From: Cyanobacteriota bacterium
Lineage (GTDB): Bacteria > Cyanobacteriota > Cyanobacteriia > PCC-6307 > Cyanobiaceae
NCBI GenBank assembly: GCA_026389335.1
Contig: JAPLIB010000085.1
Span: forward strand, 57,977 to 121,976
DNA length: 64,000 nucleotides
Direction of reading: 5' to 3'
The notes beneath the pieces were generated by a model. It saw only the letters and a program-made list of their open reading frames with translations, was not told the origin of the DNA and did no database searches. The first letter of the stretch is position 1; each line of letters opens with the position of its first letter. A program made the position numbers and the translations under genes. Shown piece by piece: positions 20,113-29,679 of the stretch.

Positions 20113-21615
20113 TCAGGCCGCCGATGCGGGCAACTGGGCAGCGGGCAGGAAATAGGTGGGGCGGCGCAGGGCCGGATAGCTCATCAGCAGCCTCAGCAGA
20201 CTGCGGGTGCAGGTAAGGGCCGTGAACAGGCTCAACAGCAGGCCGATCGCCAGGGTGACAGCGAATCCCTTGACCAGGCCGGTGCCGAGGAAAAACAGGG
20301 CGGTACAACTGATCAGACCGGTGATGTGGCCATCAAAGATCGAAGAGAAGGCCCGGGCAAAGCCGGTGTCGATCGAGCGGATCAGGGTGTTGCCGGAGCG
20401 CAGCTCCTCCTTCACCCGCTCAAAGATCAGCACATTGGCATCCACCGCCATCCCCACCGAAAGGATGAAGCCGGCGATGCCGGGCAAGGTGAGGGTTACC
20501 GGGATCAGGGAATAGACCGCCAGGTTATAGAGCGCATACAGGCTGAGAGCCAGCACCGAAACCACGCCCGGCAGGCGATAGACGAGCACCATGAATACCC
20601 CTACCAGCACCAGGCCGGATAGGGCGGCCAGCAGGCTGGTGCGGATGTTTTCGGCGCCGAGGGAGGGGCCGATGGTGCGCACCTCCACGATCTTCACCGG
20701 CAGGGGCAGGGAGCCACCGCGCAGCTGCACCTCCAGATCCCTGGCCTCATCGGCGGTGAAGTTGCCGGTGATGCTGGCGGCGCCACCGGCGATGCCAGCG
20801 GCCTTGAACTCCGCGCCGACACTGGCCTCGCTGATCGAACGGCCGTCGAGCACGATGCCAAGCAGGCGGCCGGTGCCGGCGATCGCTTGGGTGAGGGACG
20901 CGAATTTCTCGCCACCCTCACGATTGAAGCCCAGGGTCACGTCCCAGGCGTTACCGGTGGCGTTCTGCTGCCGGCCGGCACTGGTGAGGTCCTTGCCACT
21001 GAGCAGGGTGGGGCCATAGAGGGCGACAACACGGCGATTCACCTCAGCCAGCAGCACCTCGATCTGATCGGTTTCACTGCTGCCTTCCGGCACGCTGAGA
21101 CCGAGGGCCCGCAGGGACTTGGCCAGGTCTTCCGGAGCCAGTTGGGGCTTGGGCGGCGGGGGCGGCAGGCCGCTCTCGGTGCTCGTGGTTTTAGGTTGCT
21201 TGGCGGCCAGCACGGCCTCCGCCTGGCGCTTGAGCTGCAGCAGCCCCTGCATCTCCTTTTCGGTGCCGGGCTTCTGGGCCTTGAACTCAAGCAGGGCCGT
21301 GCTGCCCAGCACCTTGGCGGCCCGGCCGGGATTCTGCTCTCCTGGCAGTTGCAGGATCAGCTGGTCGGTGCCGATGGTCTGCAGGGTGGACTCCGCCACC
21401 CCCAATCCATTGATGCGCCGCTCCAGCACCTCCTTGACAGCTTCCAGCTGTTCGCTTTCCACCTTCAAGATGGCGCCGGCCGGCATCACCTGGAGGGTGA
21501 GCTGGCTGCCGCCGCGCAGGTCCAGGCCCAGTTGCAGGCCGTAGGTGGCCAGCAAGACGCCGCTGGCGATGGCGAGCACCAAAATAAAGGCGACCCAGCC
21601 CTGTTGGCGTGCCAT
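20113..21615 (-). CDS. secD: Protein translocase subunit SecD
   Basis: GLDLRGGSQLTLQV, LTLPGIAGFILSVGMAVDANVLIFERVKEELR. Confidence 0.95.
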   Translation of the reverse strand: MARQQGWVAFILVLAIASGVLLATYGLQLGLDLRGGSQLTLQVMPAGAILKVESEQLEAVKEVLERRINGLGVAESTLQTIGTDQLILQLPGEQNPGRAAKVLGSTALLEFKAQKPGTEKEMQGLLQLKRQAEAVLAAKQPKTTSTESGLPPPPPKPQLAPEDLAKSLRALGLSVPEGSSETDQIEVLLAEVNRRVVALYGPTLLSGKDLTSAGRQQNATGNAWDVTLGFNREGGEKFASLTQAIAGTGRLLGIVLDGRSISEASVGAEFKAAGIAGGAASITGNFTADEARDLEVQLRGGSLPLPVKIVEVRTIGPSLGAENIRTSLLAALSGLVLVGVFMVLVYRLPGVVSVLALSLYALYNLAVYSLIPVTLTLPGIAGFILSVGMAVDANVLIFERVKEELRSGNTLIRSIDTGFARAFSSIFDGHITGLISCTALFFLGTGLVKGFAVTLAIGLLLSLFTALTCTRSLLRLLMSYPALRRPTYFLPAAQLPASAA

Positions 21616-21616
21616 A

Positions 21617-22627
21617 TCAGATCCGACCGCTCTTGAGCTGGCGAGCGGCCTCAACAATCTGGTGCGGCTGGATGATCGTCAGATTCTCGAGGTTGCCGTT
21701 GTAAGGCGTGGGGATGTCCTGGGAGGACAGGCGCACCGGCCTGGCATCGAGATCATCGAAGCAGTGTTCGGTGATCAGGGCGAGCAGCTCGGCGCCGATG
21801 CCGCCGGTTTTCATGCATTCCTCCACCACCAGCACCTTGTGGGTCTTGCGAATCGAGGTGGCGATGGTGTCCATGTCAAAGGGCTTGAGGCTCACCAGAT
21901 CGATCAGCTCCACATCCACCCCTTCGGCCTCAAGCTGTTCCATCGCCTTGAGGCAGTGATAGCGCATGCGCGAATAGGTGAGAATGGTGATGTCCTTGCC
22001 GCTTCGCACCACTTCGGCCTGGTCGAGGGCGCAGATGTAATCGCCTTCCGGAATATCCTCGGAGAGGTTGTACAGCAACACGTGCTCGAAGAACAGCACC
22101 GGGTTGTTGTCGCGAATGGCGGCCTTCATCAGGCCCTTGGCGTTGGTGGGGGTGCTGACGGCGACGATCTTGATGCCAGGCACAGCATGAAAATAGGCCT
22201 CGAGCCGCTGGCTGTGTTCCGCGCCGAGCTGGCGACCGACCCCACCGGGGCCCCGCACCACGGTGGGAATCGTGTAGTTGCCGCCGCTGGTGTAGCGGAG
22301 CATGCCCATGTTGTTGGAGATCTGGTTGAAGGCCAGCAACAGGAAGCCCATGTTCATGCCCTCCACGATCGGCCGCAGGCCGGTCATTGCTGCGCCGACA
22401 GCCATGCCGGTGAAGCTGTTCTCAGCGATCGGCGTATCGAGCACGCGCAGCTCGCCGTACTTCTCGTATAGATCCTTGGTGACTTTGTAGGAGCCGCCGT
22501 ACTGACCGACGTCCTCTCCCATCACGCAGACATAAGGATCCCGTGCCATCTCTTCATCGATGGCCTCGCGCAGGGCGTTGAACAGGAGGGTTTCGGCCAC
22601 GGCAGAAAGGCTCGGGGACTGGCGCAC
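21617..22627 (-). CDS. pdhB: Pyruvate dehydrogenase E1 component beta subunit
   Basis: [34 protein letters not shown]. Confidence 0.95.
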   Translation of the reverse strand: MRQSPSLSAVAETLLFNALREAIDEEMARDPYVCVMGEDVGQYGGSYKVTKDLYEKYGELRVLDTPIAENSFTGMAVGAAMTGLRPIVEGMNMGFLLLAFNQISNNMGMLRYTSGGNYTIPTVVRGPGGVGRQLGAEHSQRLEAYFHAVPGIKIVAVSTPTNAKGLMKAAIRDNNPVLFFEHVLLYNLSEDIPEGDYICALDQAEVVRSGKDITILTYSRMRYHCLKAMEQLEAEGVDVELIDLVSLKPFDMDTIATSIRKTHKVLVVEECMKTGGIGAELLALITEHCFDDLDARPVRLSSQDIPTPYNGNLENLTIIQPHQIVEAARQLKSGRI

Positions 22628-22667
22628 CGTTGAGAGCGGAGCGGGCTCAACTTAGCCTCCTCGGCCC

Positions 22668-22763
22668 TCAGCCACCGGCCGCGAACGTGCTCAGCAGCAG
22701 CACCGACAGCAACATGCCCGGCAGCAGCAGCGCCACCAACAGGCCGAGATCGTGGGGAGTCAT
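22668..22763 (-). CDS. 31-aa single-TM microprotein candidate (MTPHDLGLLVALLLPGMLLSVLLLSTFAAGG)
   Basis: Hand-translated from sequence; below the ORF-track length cut-off; between pdhB and DUF3082 on the same strand. Confidence 0.5.
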   Translation of the reverse strand: MTPHDLGLLVALLLPGMLLSVLLLSTFAAGG

Positions 22764-22799
22764 GGGGATGAAGCGGCAGCGGCCATTGCAGGCGGCAGC

Positions 22800-23318
22800 T
22801 TAGGAAGGCCTAGCCGCCACGGCCGGTCGCAGGCTGCGCAGGAAGGTGAGCAGCAGGCCGATGCCGATGAAGGCGAAGCTGAAGGTGGCCAGAAAACACA
22901 TGCCGACGATCAGGGTCTTGAGGGCGGTGGCGATGCTCTGGGCGATCTGGGCGTCGTAGTGGGGAGGATGCTCGGCGTAGTAGCCCACGACGCGGCCGCT
23001 CAACCCCAGACACACCCAGGCCAGCAGGCCGCTGGTGAGGGCGCCGGAAAGGAAGCTCAGTGGCCCCTTGCGCGGGGCTACTGGTCCAGCCGTTTCATTG
23101 GACAACGAGGCCGCCGCCGCTGCATCGGCAACTGTTGTGTTGGTAGGCGCGGTCTGAGCAGAGGCGACGTTTTCAGCCCCAGGATTGAAAGCGGTGGCGT
23201 CGGTAGCCGCAGCATCGCCAGCCTTGGGATGGGCCGTCCCTGCTGCTGCTGAGGGCTGCCCCTCCGGTCTGGCCGGAGCCGGATCACCGGCCTGGGTCGC
23301 TGCGGGGTCGGAAGACAT
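22800..23318 (-). CDS. DUF3082 family membrane protein
   Basis: Ala/Thr-rich N-terminus then two TM segments (SGALTSGLLAWVCLGLSGRVVGYYAEHPPHYDAQIAQSIATALKTLIVGMCFLATFSFAFIGIGL). Confidence 0.7.
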   Translation of the reverse strand: MSSDPAATQAGDPAPARPEGQPSAAAGTAHPKAGDAAATDATAFNPGAENVASAQTAPTNTTVADAAAAASLSNETAGPVAPRKGPLSFLSGALTSGLLAWVCLGLSGRVVGYYAEHPPHYDAQIAQSIATALKTLIVGMCFLATFSFAFIGIGLLLTFLRSLRPAVAARPS

Positions 23319-23326
23319 GGGGGGTC

Positions 23327-24277
23327 TCAGGCGGGAAAGGCGGCCCCTTCCAGGGTGACACCGGCTGGGCGGAACCCGCAGCACCAGCTCTCGAAACCGG
23401 CCGCGTCCAGGTCTGGGCTGATCTGCGCCCGGGCGGCTTCAGCCCCATCCCCGTGGGGGTAGAGAGCAAACAGGCTCGGGCCGGAGCCACTCATCGCCAC
23501 CGCCAGCGGATCCCCCGCCCGGCGCAGCAGCTCCAGCCCCTGGACCACGCTCTCCACCTCCGGTGCCACCACCGTCTGCAGGTCGTTGCGCAGCAGCGGC
23601 ACCGGCCCCTCGCCACGCAGGGCCTGGACCAGAGGGCCCTGCCGCAGACTCTGGCGCCGCTGCTCGAAGTCCTCCTCACAGCTGAGGTAGAAGTCGCCGC
23701 GCATCTCACGGCAGCGGCCGTAGGCCCAGGGAGTGGAAACGCTGACGGCCGGCTGCTTGATCAACAGCACCGCCCAGGAGCGCTCCTGCTCTGGATTCAC
23801 CGTCTCCAGCAGCTCGCCCCGACCGAAGCAGAGGCGGCTGCCTCCCTCCAGACAAAAGGGCATGTCGGAGCCCAGTTCGGCGGCAAAGTCCAGCAGCGCC
23901 TCGTGGCTGAAGCCCAAGCCCCAGAGGCTGTTCAGACCCAGCAGGGCTGCGGCACCGTCGCTGGAGCCCCCCGCCAGGCCGGCGCCGATGGGAATGCGCT
24001 TCAGCAGCTCAATCTGGGCCCCCAGCTCCGGTAGACCGGCGCGGGCCTTGAGCAGCTCCGCGGCCCGCACGATCAGATTGCGGCCATCGGTGGGCAGCTC
24101 GGCGTGATCGCAGGCCAGGTGGATCTGGCCATCGGCCGTGGGCGCCAGCGTGAGCTGATCGCCGAGATCGAGGCTCTGCATCACCATCGCCAGCTCGTGG
24201 TAGCCATCACCGCGCAGGCCCAGCACCTCCAGGTGCAGGTTGATCTTGGCGGGGGCAAAGACGGTGAGAGGGGCCAT
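23327..24277 (-). CDS. ispE: 4-diphosphocytidyl-2-C-methyl-D-erythritol kinase
   Basis: [51 protein letters not shown]. Confidence 0.95.
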   Translation of the reverse strand: MAPLTVFAPAKINLHLEVLGLRGDGYHELAMVMQSLDLGDQLTLAPTADGQIHLACDHAELPTDGRNLIVRAAELLKARAGLPELGAQIELLKRIPIGAGLAGGSSDGAAALLGLNSLWGLGFSHEALLDFAAELGSDMPFCLEGGSRLCFGRGELLETVNPEQERSWAVLLIKQPAVSVSTPWAYGRCREMRGDFYLSCEEDFEQRRQSLRQGPLVQALRGEGPVPLLRNDLQTVVAPEVESVVQGLELLRRAGDPLAVAMSGSGPSLFALYPHGDGAEAARAQISPDLDAAGFESWCCGFRPAGVTLEGAAFPA

Positions 24278-24280
24278 CGA

Positions 24281-25123
24281 TCAGCCGGCAGGGGCGGCGC
24301 TGTTGAGCCGATTCAAACCGTTGGCCAGCGCCACCCAGGCCTGGGGGGCCAACTCCTGGGGCCGTTGCTCCAGGTTCAACCCCAGCTCCTGGGCCAGCTG
24401 CAGCAGCTGGGGCGCCGGCAGCAGGCCGGCCAGGCTGTTGCGCAGCATTTTGCGGCGCGCCGCAAAGCAACGCCGCAGCAGCAGCTCCACCTGGCGGGCA
24501 CTCGCCGCCGGCAGCAACTGCTCTGCCGCCAGGGGCTCCAGCAGAATCACCTCCGACATCACCTTCGGGGGTGGGACAAAACAGCGGGGCGGCACGGCGC
24601 AGATTGCGCTGCAACGGGCCAGCAGCTGCATCCGCACGCTCAGGGCCGAGTAGGCGCTGCTGCCGGGGGTGGCCCTGATCCGCTCCCCCACCTCCTGCTG
24701 CACCAGCAGCACCAGCCGCTGATAGGGGGGCAGCACGGGCCGATCCAGGCGACCCACCAGGCGCTCCAGCAGCGGCCCGGTGATGTTGTACGGGATGTTG
24801 GCCACCACCTTGCCTGGCAGCTCCACACCAGCCGGTGGCAAGGGCACGGTGAGCACATCCCCCTCGATCAACTGGAAGCGCGGATCCGCACCGAACTGAA
24901 CCCCCAGACCCACCACCAGATCCCGATCCAGCTCCACCGCCAGCAGGGCCGCCAAGGGCGTGGCCAGCAGCCGTTCGGTGAGTGCGCCGCGACCAGGCCC
25001 CACTTCCAGCACCCGATCGCCGGGCACGAGCTCGGCGGCGGCGACGATGCGATCCAGCACCGAGCCATCCACCAGCCAGTGCTGGCCGAAGCGTTTACGG
25101 GCCCGATGGGCGCCAAACGACAT
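24281..25123 (-). CDS. rsmA: 16S rRNA dimethyladenosine transferase
   Basis: RKRFGQHWLVD, VLEVGPGRGALTERLL, VVANIPYNITGPLL. Confidence 0.94.
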   Translation of the reverse strand: MSFGAHRARKRFGQHWLVDGSVLDRIVAAAELVPGDRVLEVGPGRGALTERLLATPLAALLAVELDRDLVVGLGVQFGADPRFQLIEGDVLTVPLPPAGVELPGKVVANIPYNITGPLLERLVGRLDRPVLPPYQRLVLLVQQEVGERIRATPGSSAYSALSVRMQLLARCSAICAVPPRCFVPPPKVMSEVILLEPLAAEQLLPAASARQVELLLRRCFAARRKMLRNSLAGLLPAPQLLQLAQELGLNLEQRPQELAPQAWVALANGLNRLNSAAPAG

Positions 25124-25200
25124 CTGCAGGCCTCAGTTGTCCCCAGATTGCTCCCAGCTGGGTCTGGGTTGACTAAACAGACACCATTGCCACGCCTCTG

Positions 25201-25542
25201 ATGCCGCCTCTGCTCACCGCGATCCGCACCTCCATCCGCAGCACTGCGATCCGCCCGGCTTGCGTGCTGCTGCTGGGGCTCAGCCTGGCGGCCGGCCCAG
25301 CCCTGGCTGGCAGCATCACGGCCGATTCGGTGATGGACAAAGCGGGCGCCCGTCAGGACGCCATGGAGCAGGTGCCCAAGGGCGCCACGATCACCAGGAC
25401 CAGGTGCCAGGAGATTGAGATCGGCATGGACAACATCCGCTACCGCTGCACCGTCTGGTACGTCAAGCCGCCGATGGTTGCGCCGACCCCCGCGCCGTCC
25501 CCCGCCCCGGCTCCCGGTAGCAGCAGCACACCCGGCAGCTGA
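25201..25542 (+). CDS. Secreted hypothetical protein (signal peptide, Pro-rich tail)
   Basis: Signal peptide-like N-terminus ending ALAGS; PTPAPSPAPAPGSSS C-terminus. Confidence 0.6.
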   Translation: MPPLLTAIRTSIRSTAIRPACVLLLGLSLAAGPALAGSITADSVMDKAGARQDAMEQVPKGATITRTRCQEIEIGMDNIRYRCTVWYVKPPMVAPTPAPSPAPAPGSSSTPGS

Positions 25543-25568
25543 ACGCCGCTCGCGGGCGAGCAGGGCCT

Positions 25569-25934
25569 TCAGTTCTCGATCCGAATCCAGAACACCGGCT
25601 GCCTGGCCGGTGGCAACGTCACCAGGGCGGCCACCTGCTCCACCGGCGTGTCGCCCCAGTGGGGATGGGCGGCCAGCCAGCAGCTCCAGGCCCGCTGCAA
25701 CCGCAAGCGCTTACCTGGGCCCAGGGCGGCGCGGCCACCGCCATCGGCGCCCCGGCGCTGGCGAGCCTTGACTTCCACCAGCAGCAACCGGCCCGGTTTG
25801 GCCATCACCAGGTCGATTTCGCCCCAGCGGCAGCGCCAATTGCGATCCAGTAGCTGCCAGCCGCGCGCCAGCAGCAGCCGCAGCACCCGCTGCTCGGCCC
25901 AGGCCCCCTGGCGTTGCGCTTGGGTGCGGCTCAT
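25569..25934 (-). CDS. YraN/UPF0102 family endonuclease-like protein
   Basis: AEQRVLRLLLARGWQLLDRNWRCRWGEIDLVM...LLLVEVKARQ. Confidence 0.88.
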   Translation of the reverse strand: MSRTQAQRQGAWAEQRVLRLLLARGWQLLDRNWRCRWGEIDLVMAKPGRLLLVEVKARQRRGADGGGRAALGPGKRLRLQRAWSCWLAAHPHWGDTPVEQVAALVTLPPARQPVFWIRIEN

Positions 25935-26044
25935 GCAGACGAATAAGCCGGTCCCTGCAGGGTTCCCAGCTCCTGTCAGGTGGGCTGGCGGGCAGGGGGG
26001 GCACGCTGACCTGCCTAGGCTTGGATCAGCCCGTACCTGATGCC

Positions 26045-26593
26045 ATGGCGTTGATCGCCGCGACCCCTGCCCAGCCCTCCGCTGTCGGCGCCCGCTGGCA
26101 CCTCAGCCGCACCCGCTTCCACCGGGGGCTGCTTGGTCTGCTGCTGGCGAGTGTGCTGCTGCTGGGGGCCAGTGCCCCGGCAGCGGCGGCGATGGACTAC
26201 GCCAAGCAGGTGCTGATCGGCGCCGACTTCCGTGGCGCCGACCTGAAGGCGGTGACCTTCAACCTCACCAACCTGCGCGACGCCGATTTCCACGGCGCCG
26301 ATCTGCGCAACGCCAGCCTGTTCGGCGCCAAGCTCCAGGATGCGGACATGGGCGAAGCCGATCTGCGGGACGCCACCTTGGATTCGGCCGTGTTTGATGG
26401 CACGGACCTGCGCAATGCCCGCCTCGATGACGCCTTCGCCTTCAACACCAAGTTCAGCAACGTGCTGATCGAGGGAGCCGATTTCACCAACGTGCCACTG
26501 CGGGGCGATGCCCTCAAGACGCTGTGCGCGATCGCCAGTGGCACCAACCCCAGCAGCGGCCGCGCCACCCGCGACACACTGGGCTGCGTTTGA
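26045..26593 (+). CDS. Exported pentapeptide-repeat protein
   Basis: A(D/N)LxX repeats (GADFRGADLKAVTFNLTNLRDADFHGADLRNASLFGAKLQDADMGEADLRDATL); N-terminal hydrophobic segment. Confidence 0.88.
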   Translation: MALIAATPAQPSAVGARWHLSRTRFHRGLLGLLLASVLLLGASAPAAAAMDYAKQVLIGADFRGADLKAVTFNLTNLRDADFHGADLRNASLFGAKLQDADMGEADLRDATLDSAVFDGTDLRNARLDDAFAFNTKFSNVLIEGADFTNVPLRGDALKTLCAIASGTNPSSGRATRDTLGCV

Positions 26594-26613
26594 CCCCCAG
26601 TTGAGCTGGCGCC

Positions 26614-27102
26614 ATGAGCTTCGATGCCCGCAGCCGGGAACGCCTGGAAGCCCTTGGGCGCCAGCTGCCCAAACCCCTGCCCCTGCCTGAGCCCGCCAGG
26701 CCCCAGACCGGGCCCGATGCCCCCCGCCATGCGCTGGAAACCGAGCAGGATCCGGAGCAGCTGTTCCGGGAGCTGATGGCCGCCAGTGCCGACGGCAGCG
26801 TGCCGCCGCATCTGCTGGAACGGCTGCGGGAGCTGGAGGAGTCCCGCCGGCGTCTCGCCCGCGCCGGCGTTCAGAACATCAGCAGCGCCCCTGGTTCGGC
26901 CCGTCCCCCCCAGAGCAGCCCGACCGGCGCCGCAGGGCGCGCGCCGAACCGCAGCAGCCGGCCCAGCCAGGGCGAGACGCGCAGCAGCCGTCCCCGCAAC
27001 AACCGGCCTGGCAACGCTCCCCCCCGCAATGCCGAGGAGGAGTCGCTGTACACCGCCTTCCAGCAGCTGCTGCTCGAAGGCGACGACGACCTGGCGGACT
27101 GA
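26614..27102 (+). CDS. Hypothetical protein with disordered Arg/Ser/Pro-rich middle region
   Basis: ORF 162 aa, structured ends and a low-complexity centre. Confidence 0.6.
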   Translation: MSFDARSRERLEALGRQLPKPLPLPEPARPQTGPDAPRHALETEQDPEQLFRELMAASADGSVPPHLLERLRELEESRRRLARAGVQNISSAPGSARPPQSSPTGAAGRAPNRSSRPSQGETRSSRPRNNRPGNAPPRNAEEESLYTAFQQLLLEGDDDLAD

Positions 27103-27244
27103 GCCGCCACGCCGCACCGGGTTCGCCCACGGCCCAGCGCGGTGATGGCCGCCGATCGATGCGGGCGGCTGAACCACCCCTGGGGTCCGTCAGGCCCTGG
27201 GGCGACCCAGAAAACCAGGACGGATCGGAACCTGATCCATCGGG

Positions 27245-27345
27245 GTTCCTGGGCTTTGTGCCGTCAGGATGTTCGGCTGAGGGCCTTCGGCTCAGAACCG
27301 TTTGCTCAGAACCGTCTGCTCAGAGTTTTCGCTTCAGAGCCTGTC
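27245..27345. repeat. Degenerate ~14-bp tandem repeat (gctcagaaccgtyt)
   Basis: gctcagaaccgttt / gctcagaaccgtct / gctcagagttttc / gcttcagagcctgtc. Confidence 0.5.
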
Positions 27346-27362
27346 GCGCCTGGCGACGCGAT

Positions 27363-28283
27363 TCAGCCGTCTTCCGGAGGCTCCAGCTGAATCGTGCTGT
27401 GGGCGATGCCCAGCTCGGCCAGCCGTTGCTTGGCCTCGTGCAGCAGGGCCAGGTCGTCGATGCTGCCGAGCCGGCGCTTGAGATGGGCGGTCATGGCGTT
27501 CTGGGAGGTGCTCATGCCCCACACGTGCAGATGGTGCACCTCCAGCACTCCCGGCAAGTGGCGCAAGAGGCCGTCCACCTCGGCCAGATCGATGCCGGCG
27601 GGCACGGCATCGAGGGCCACAACCAGGGCATCCCGCAGCAGCTGCCAACCACTCCAGGCCACCGCCAGCCCCACGCCGATGGCAGTGGCGGCATCGAGCC
27701 AGTTCCAGCCGGTGAGGTGTACCAGCAGGGCGCTCACCAGTACGGCGGCGGACACCGCCGCATCGGTGAGCAGATGCACCACGGCGGCGCGGCGATTGAG
27801 ATCGTGGCTGTGGTCGCTGCCGAACAGACGGGCCGAGCCCAGATTCACGGCGATCCCCACCGCCGCCGCCACCGCCACCGGTCCCCCCACCACGGCCACC
27901 GGTTCCATCAGCCGCTGCAGACCCTCGACGATCACCACAGCGGCGGCCATCAGGATCAGCACCGCATTGATCAGCGAGGCCAATTGGGTGCTGCGGCCGT
28001 AGCCGTAGGTGAAGCGCGCTGTGGGCGGCCGGGTGCTGAGGCGTTCGGCCCCCCAGCCGAACAGCAGACCGGCGACATCGCCGAGATTGTGAACCGCATC
28101 GCCGATCAGGGCCAGGGAGCCAAAGGCCAGGCCGATCGCCAGCTGCAGCCCCGAAAGGGCGCTGTTGAGGATGATGCTCCAGCGGAAGGCCGCCGCCGAG
28201 CCGGGCCGATGCTGATGTTGGCGCGGATGGGGCTGGCGCTGGATCTGCACCGCCGGATGGACGTGCTCGTGTCGGGTACCCAT
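27363..28283 (-). CDS. Cation diffusion facilitator transporter
   Basis: SLALIGDAVHNLGDVAGLLFGWGAERL; His-rich N-terminus; DAAVSAAVLVSALLVHLTGWNWLDAATAIGVGL. Confidence 0.9.
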   Translation of the reverse strand: MGTRHEHVHPAVQIQRQPHPRQHQHRPGSAAAFRWSIILNSALSGLQLAIGLAFGSLALIGDAVHNLGDVAGLLFGWGAERLSTRPPTARFTYGYGRSTQLASLINAVLILMAAAVVIVEGLQRLMEPVAVVGGPVAVAAAVGIAVNLGSARLFGSDHSHDLNRRAAVVHLLTDAAVSAAVLVSALLVHLTGWNWLDAATAIGVGLAVAWSGWQLLRDALVVALDAVPAGIDLAEVDGLLRHLPGVLEVHHLHVWGMSTSQNAMTAHLKRRLGSIDDLALLHEAKQRLAELGIAHSTIQLEPPEDG

Positions 28284-28291
28284 GGGAAGCG

Positions 28292-28927
28292 TCAGGTGAG
28301 GGCCTGGCCCAGGGCCGCCAGACCAAACAGGAGGAACAGGCCGCCACTGAGGCGATAGAGCAGGCGCTCGCTGATGCGACCGCCGATCCAGCGGCCGGCA
28401 CCCACCGCCAGCCAGGTGACCAAAGCATGGCCGGCGAGGGTGCCGGCGAGCAGCGCCGTGAAACCAAAGCCCGGCGCCGTGGCCAGGAAGATCGTGGTGA
28501 ACTGGGTGCGATCGCCCAGCTCGGCGATGAACACCAGGGCAAAGGCTTCCCAGATCACGGCCCAAGGGGTGGTGATCGTCTGGTGTTTTTCGGCCTCATT
28601 CACCGCCGCCTCCGCATCCTCAGCCTCCTCAGCGGCGGCGCCGCTGCCCATCGCCTGGGCATCGATCAGCAACTTGAGGCCAAAGGCCAGAAACAGCACC
28701 GCCGCCAGCCAGGGCACCAGGGCCTGGGGCAGCAGTTCCCGCAGGCCGTAGCCCAGGGCCAGGGAGATCAGGGTGACGGCCGCCAGGGCGGCGAAGGCAC
28801 CGATGAACACCCAGCGGGCCCGATGCCGGGCCGCCAGGATCAACGCCATGAAAAAGGTCTTGTCACCCAGCTCCGCCAGGGTGATGGCCGTGAAGCTCGA
28901 CCCAAAGGCCGCCAGAGAAGGTTGCAC
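28292..28927 (-). CDS. GDT1/UPF0016 (TMEM165-like) cation transporter
   Basis: Two signature motifs ELGDKTFFMALILA and ELGDRTQFTTIFLA; GTG start inferred. Confidence 0.85.
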   Translation of the reverse strand: MQPSLAAFGSSFTAITLAELGDKTFFMALILAARHRARWVFIGAFAALAAVTLISLALGYGLRELLPQALVPWLAAVLFLAFGLKLLIDAQAMGSGAAAEEAEDAEAAVNEAEKHQTITTPWAVIWEAFALVFIAELGDRTQFTTIFLATAPGFGFTALLAGTLAGHALVTWLAVGAGRWIGGRISERLLYRLSGGLFLLFGLAALGQALT

Positions 28928-29086
28928 TACGGCTGCGGAGCTGAACTGCCCCAGCTTGCCGCCTCGCCCTGCCGCCGTAGATGGCACAACGCCCCAGCCA
29001 GCAGCAACGGCGCGAACCCATCCTGATTCCAGTACGCATGAACTACTCTGGCGCTGTTGGGTGCCGCGCCTGGGTAGGGGGCCGGG

Positions 29087-29206
29087 CCGATCGCCTTTGA
29101 GGTCGCGTTTGAGGTCGCTTTTGAATTCGCCTTTGAGTCCGCGCTTGATCCCCAGCCTGGAGCCCGATCTGGAGCCCGCACCGGCATCGGGCCTGGAGGC
29201 CAGCCT
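29087..29206. repeat. 12-bp degenerate tandem array (consensus approx. gagbycgcbttt), ~9-10 units
   Basis: Consecutive 12-mers read directly: gaggtcgcgttt, gaggtcgctttt, gaattcgccttt, gagtccgcgctt, gatccccagcct, ggagcccgatct, ggagcccgcacc. Confidence 0.7.
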
Positions 29207-29651
29207 GAAGCCACCAGCCGCCGCCCTGTCACAAGCGCAGGCCGATCCGTCCGCGGTGCCCACGAACCGTGAGGGGATCGACCTGGCTCGCATGCTGATC
29301 CGCGATCCGGCCCACACGCTGCTGTTGCGCGTAGCCGGCGATTCGATGCAGGGAGCCGGCATCCGTCACGGCGATCTGCTGGTGGTGGATCGCGCCCGGG
29401 AGCCAACGGCCGGGTCGATCGTGGTGGCGCGCTTCGGTGGCCAGTTCACGCTCAAGCGCCTCTGCCAGAGCCAGGGTCGCCGCTGGCTGGAGGCGGCCCA
29501 TCCCGACTATCCGCCGATCGCGCTGGAGCCGCCGGCCGGGCAGGGCGAGCCGCCCGACGACAGCGCGGTTGGCAGCAGCGCTGCTCCCTGGGCCGACGGC
29601 TGCGAGGTGCAGCTCTGGGGTGTGGCCGTGCATGTGATTCACCCCCTCTGA
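29100..29651 (+). CDS. umuD: UmuD-like S24 peptidase (start uncertain)
   Basis: Catalytic GDSMQGAGI and VVARFGGQFTLKRL; immediately upstream of umuC. Confidence 0.75.
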   Translation, partial: RSRLRSLLNSPLSPRLIPSLEPDLEPAPASGLEASLKPPAAALSQAQADPSAVPTNREGIDLARMLIRDPAHTLLLRVAGDSMQGAGIRHGDLLVVDRAREPTAGSIVVARFGGQFTLKRLCQSQGRRWLEAAHPDYPPIALEPPAGQGEPPDDSAVGSSAAPWADGCEVQLWGVAVHVIHPL

Positions 29652-29679
29652 CAGCACCAGCTCTGATGCGCCATACCCG

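Noticed and set aside
24104-25201. 365-aa plus-strand ORF
   Set aside because: Antisense to ispE/rsmA; Gln/His-rich mirror ORF
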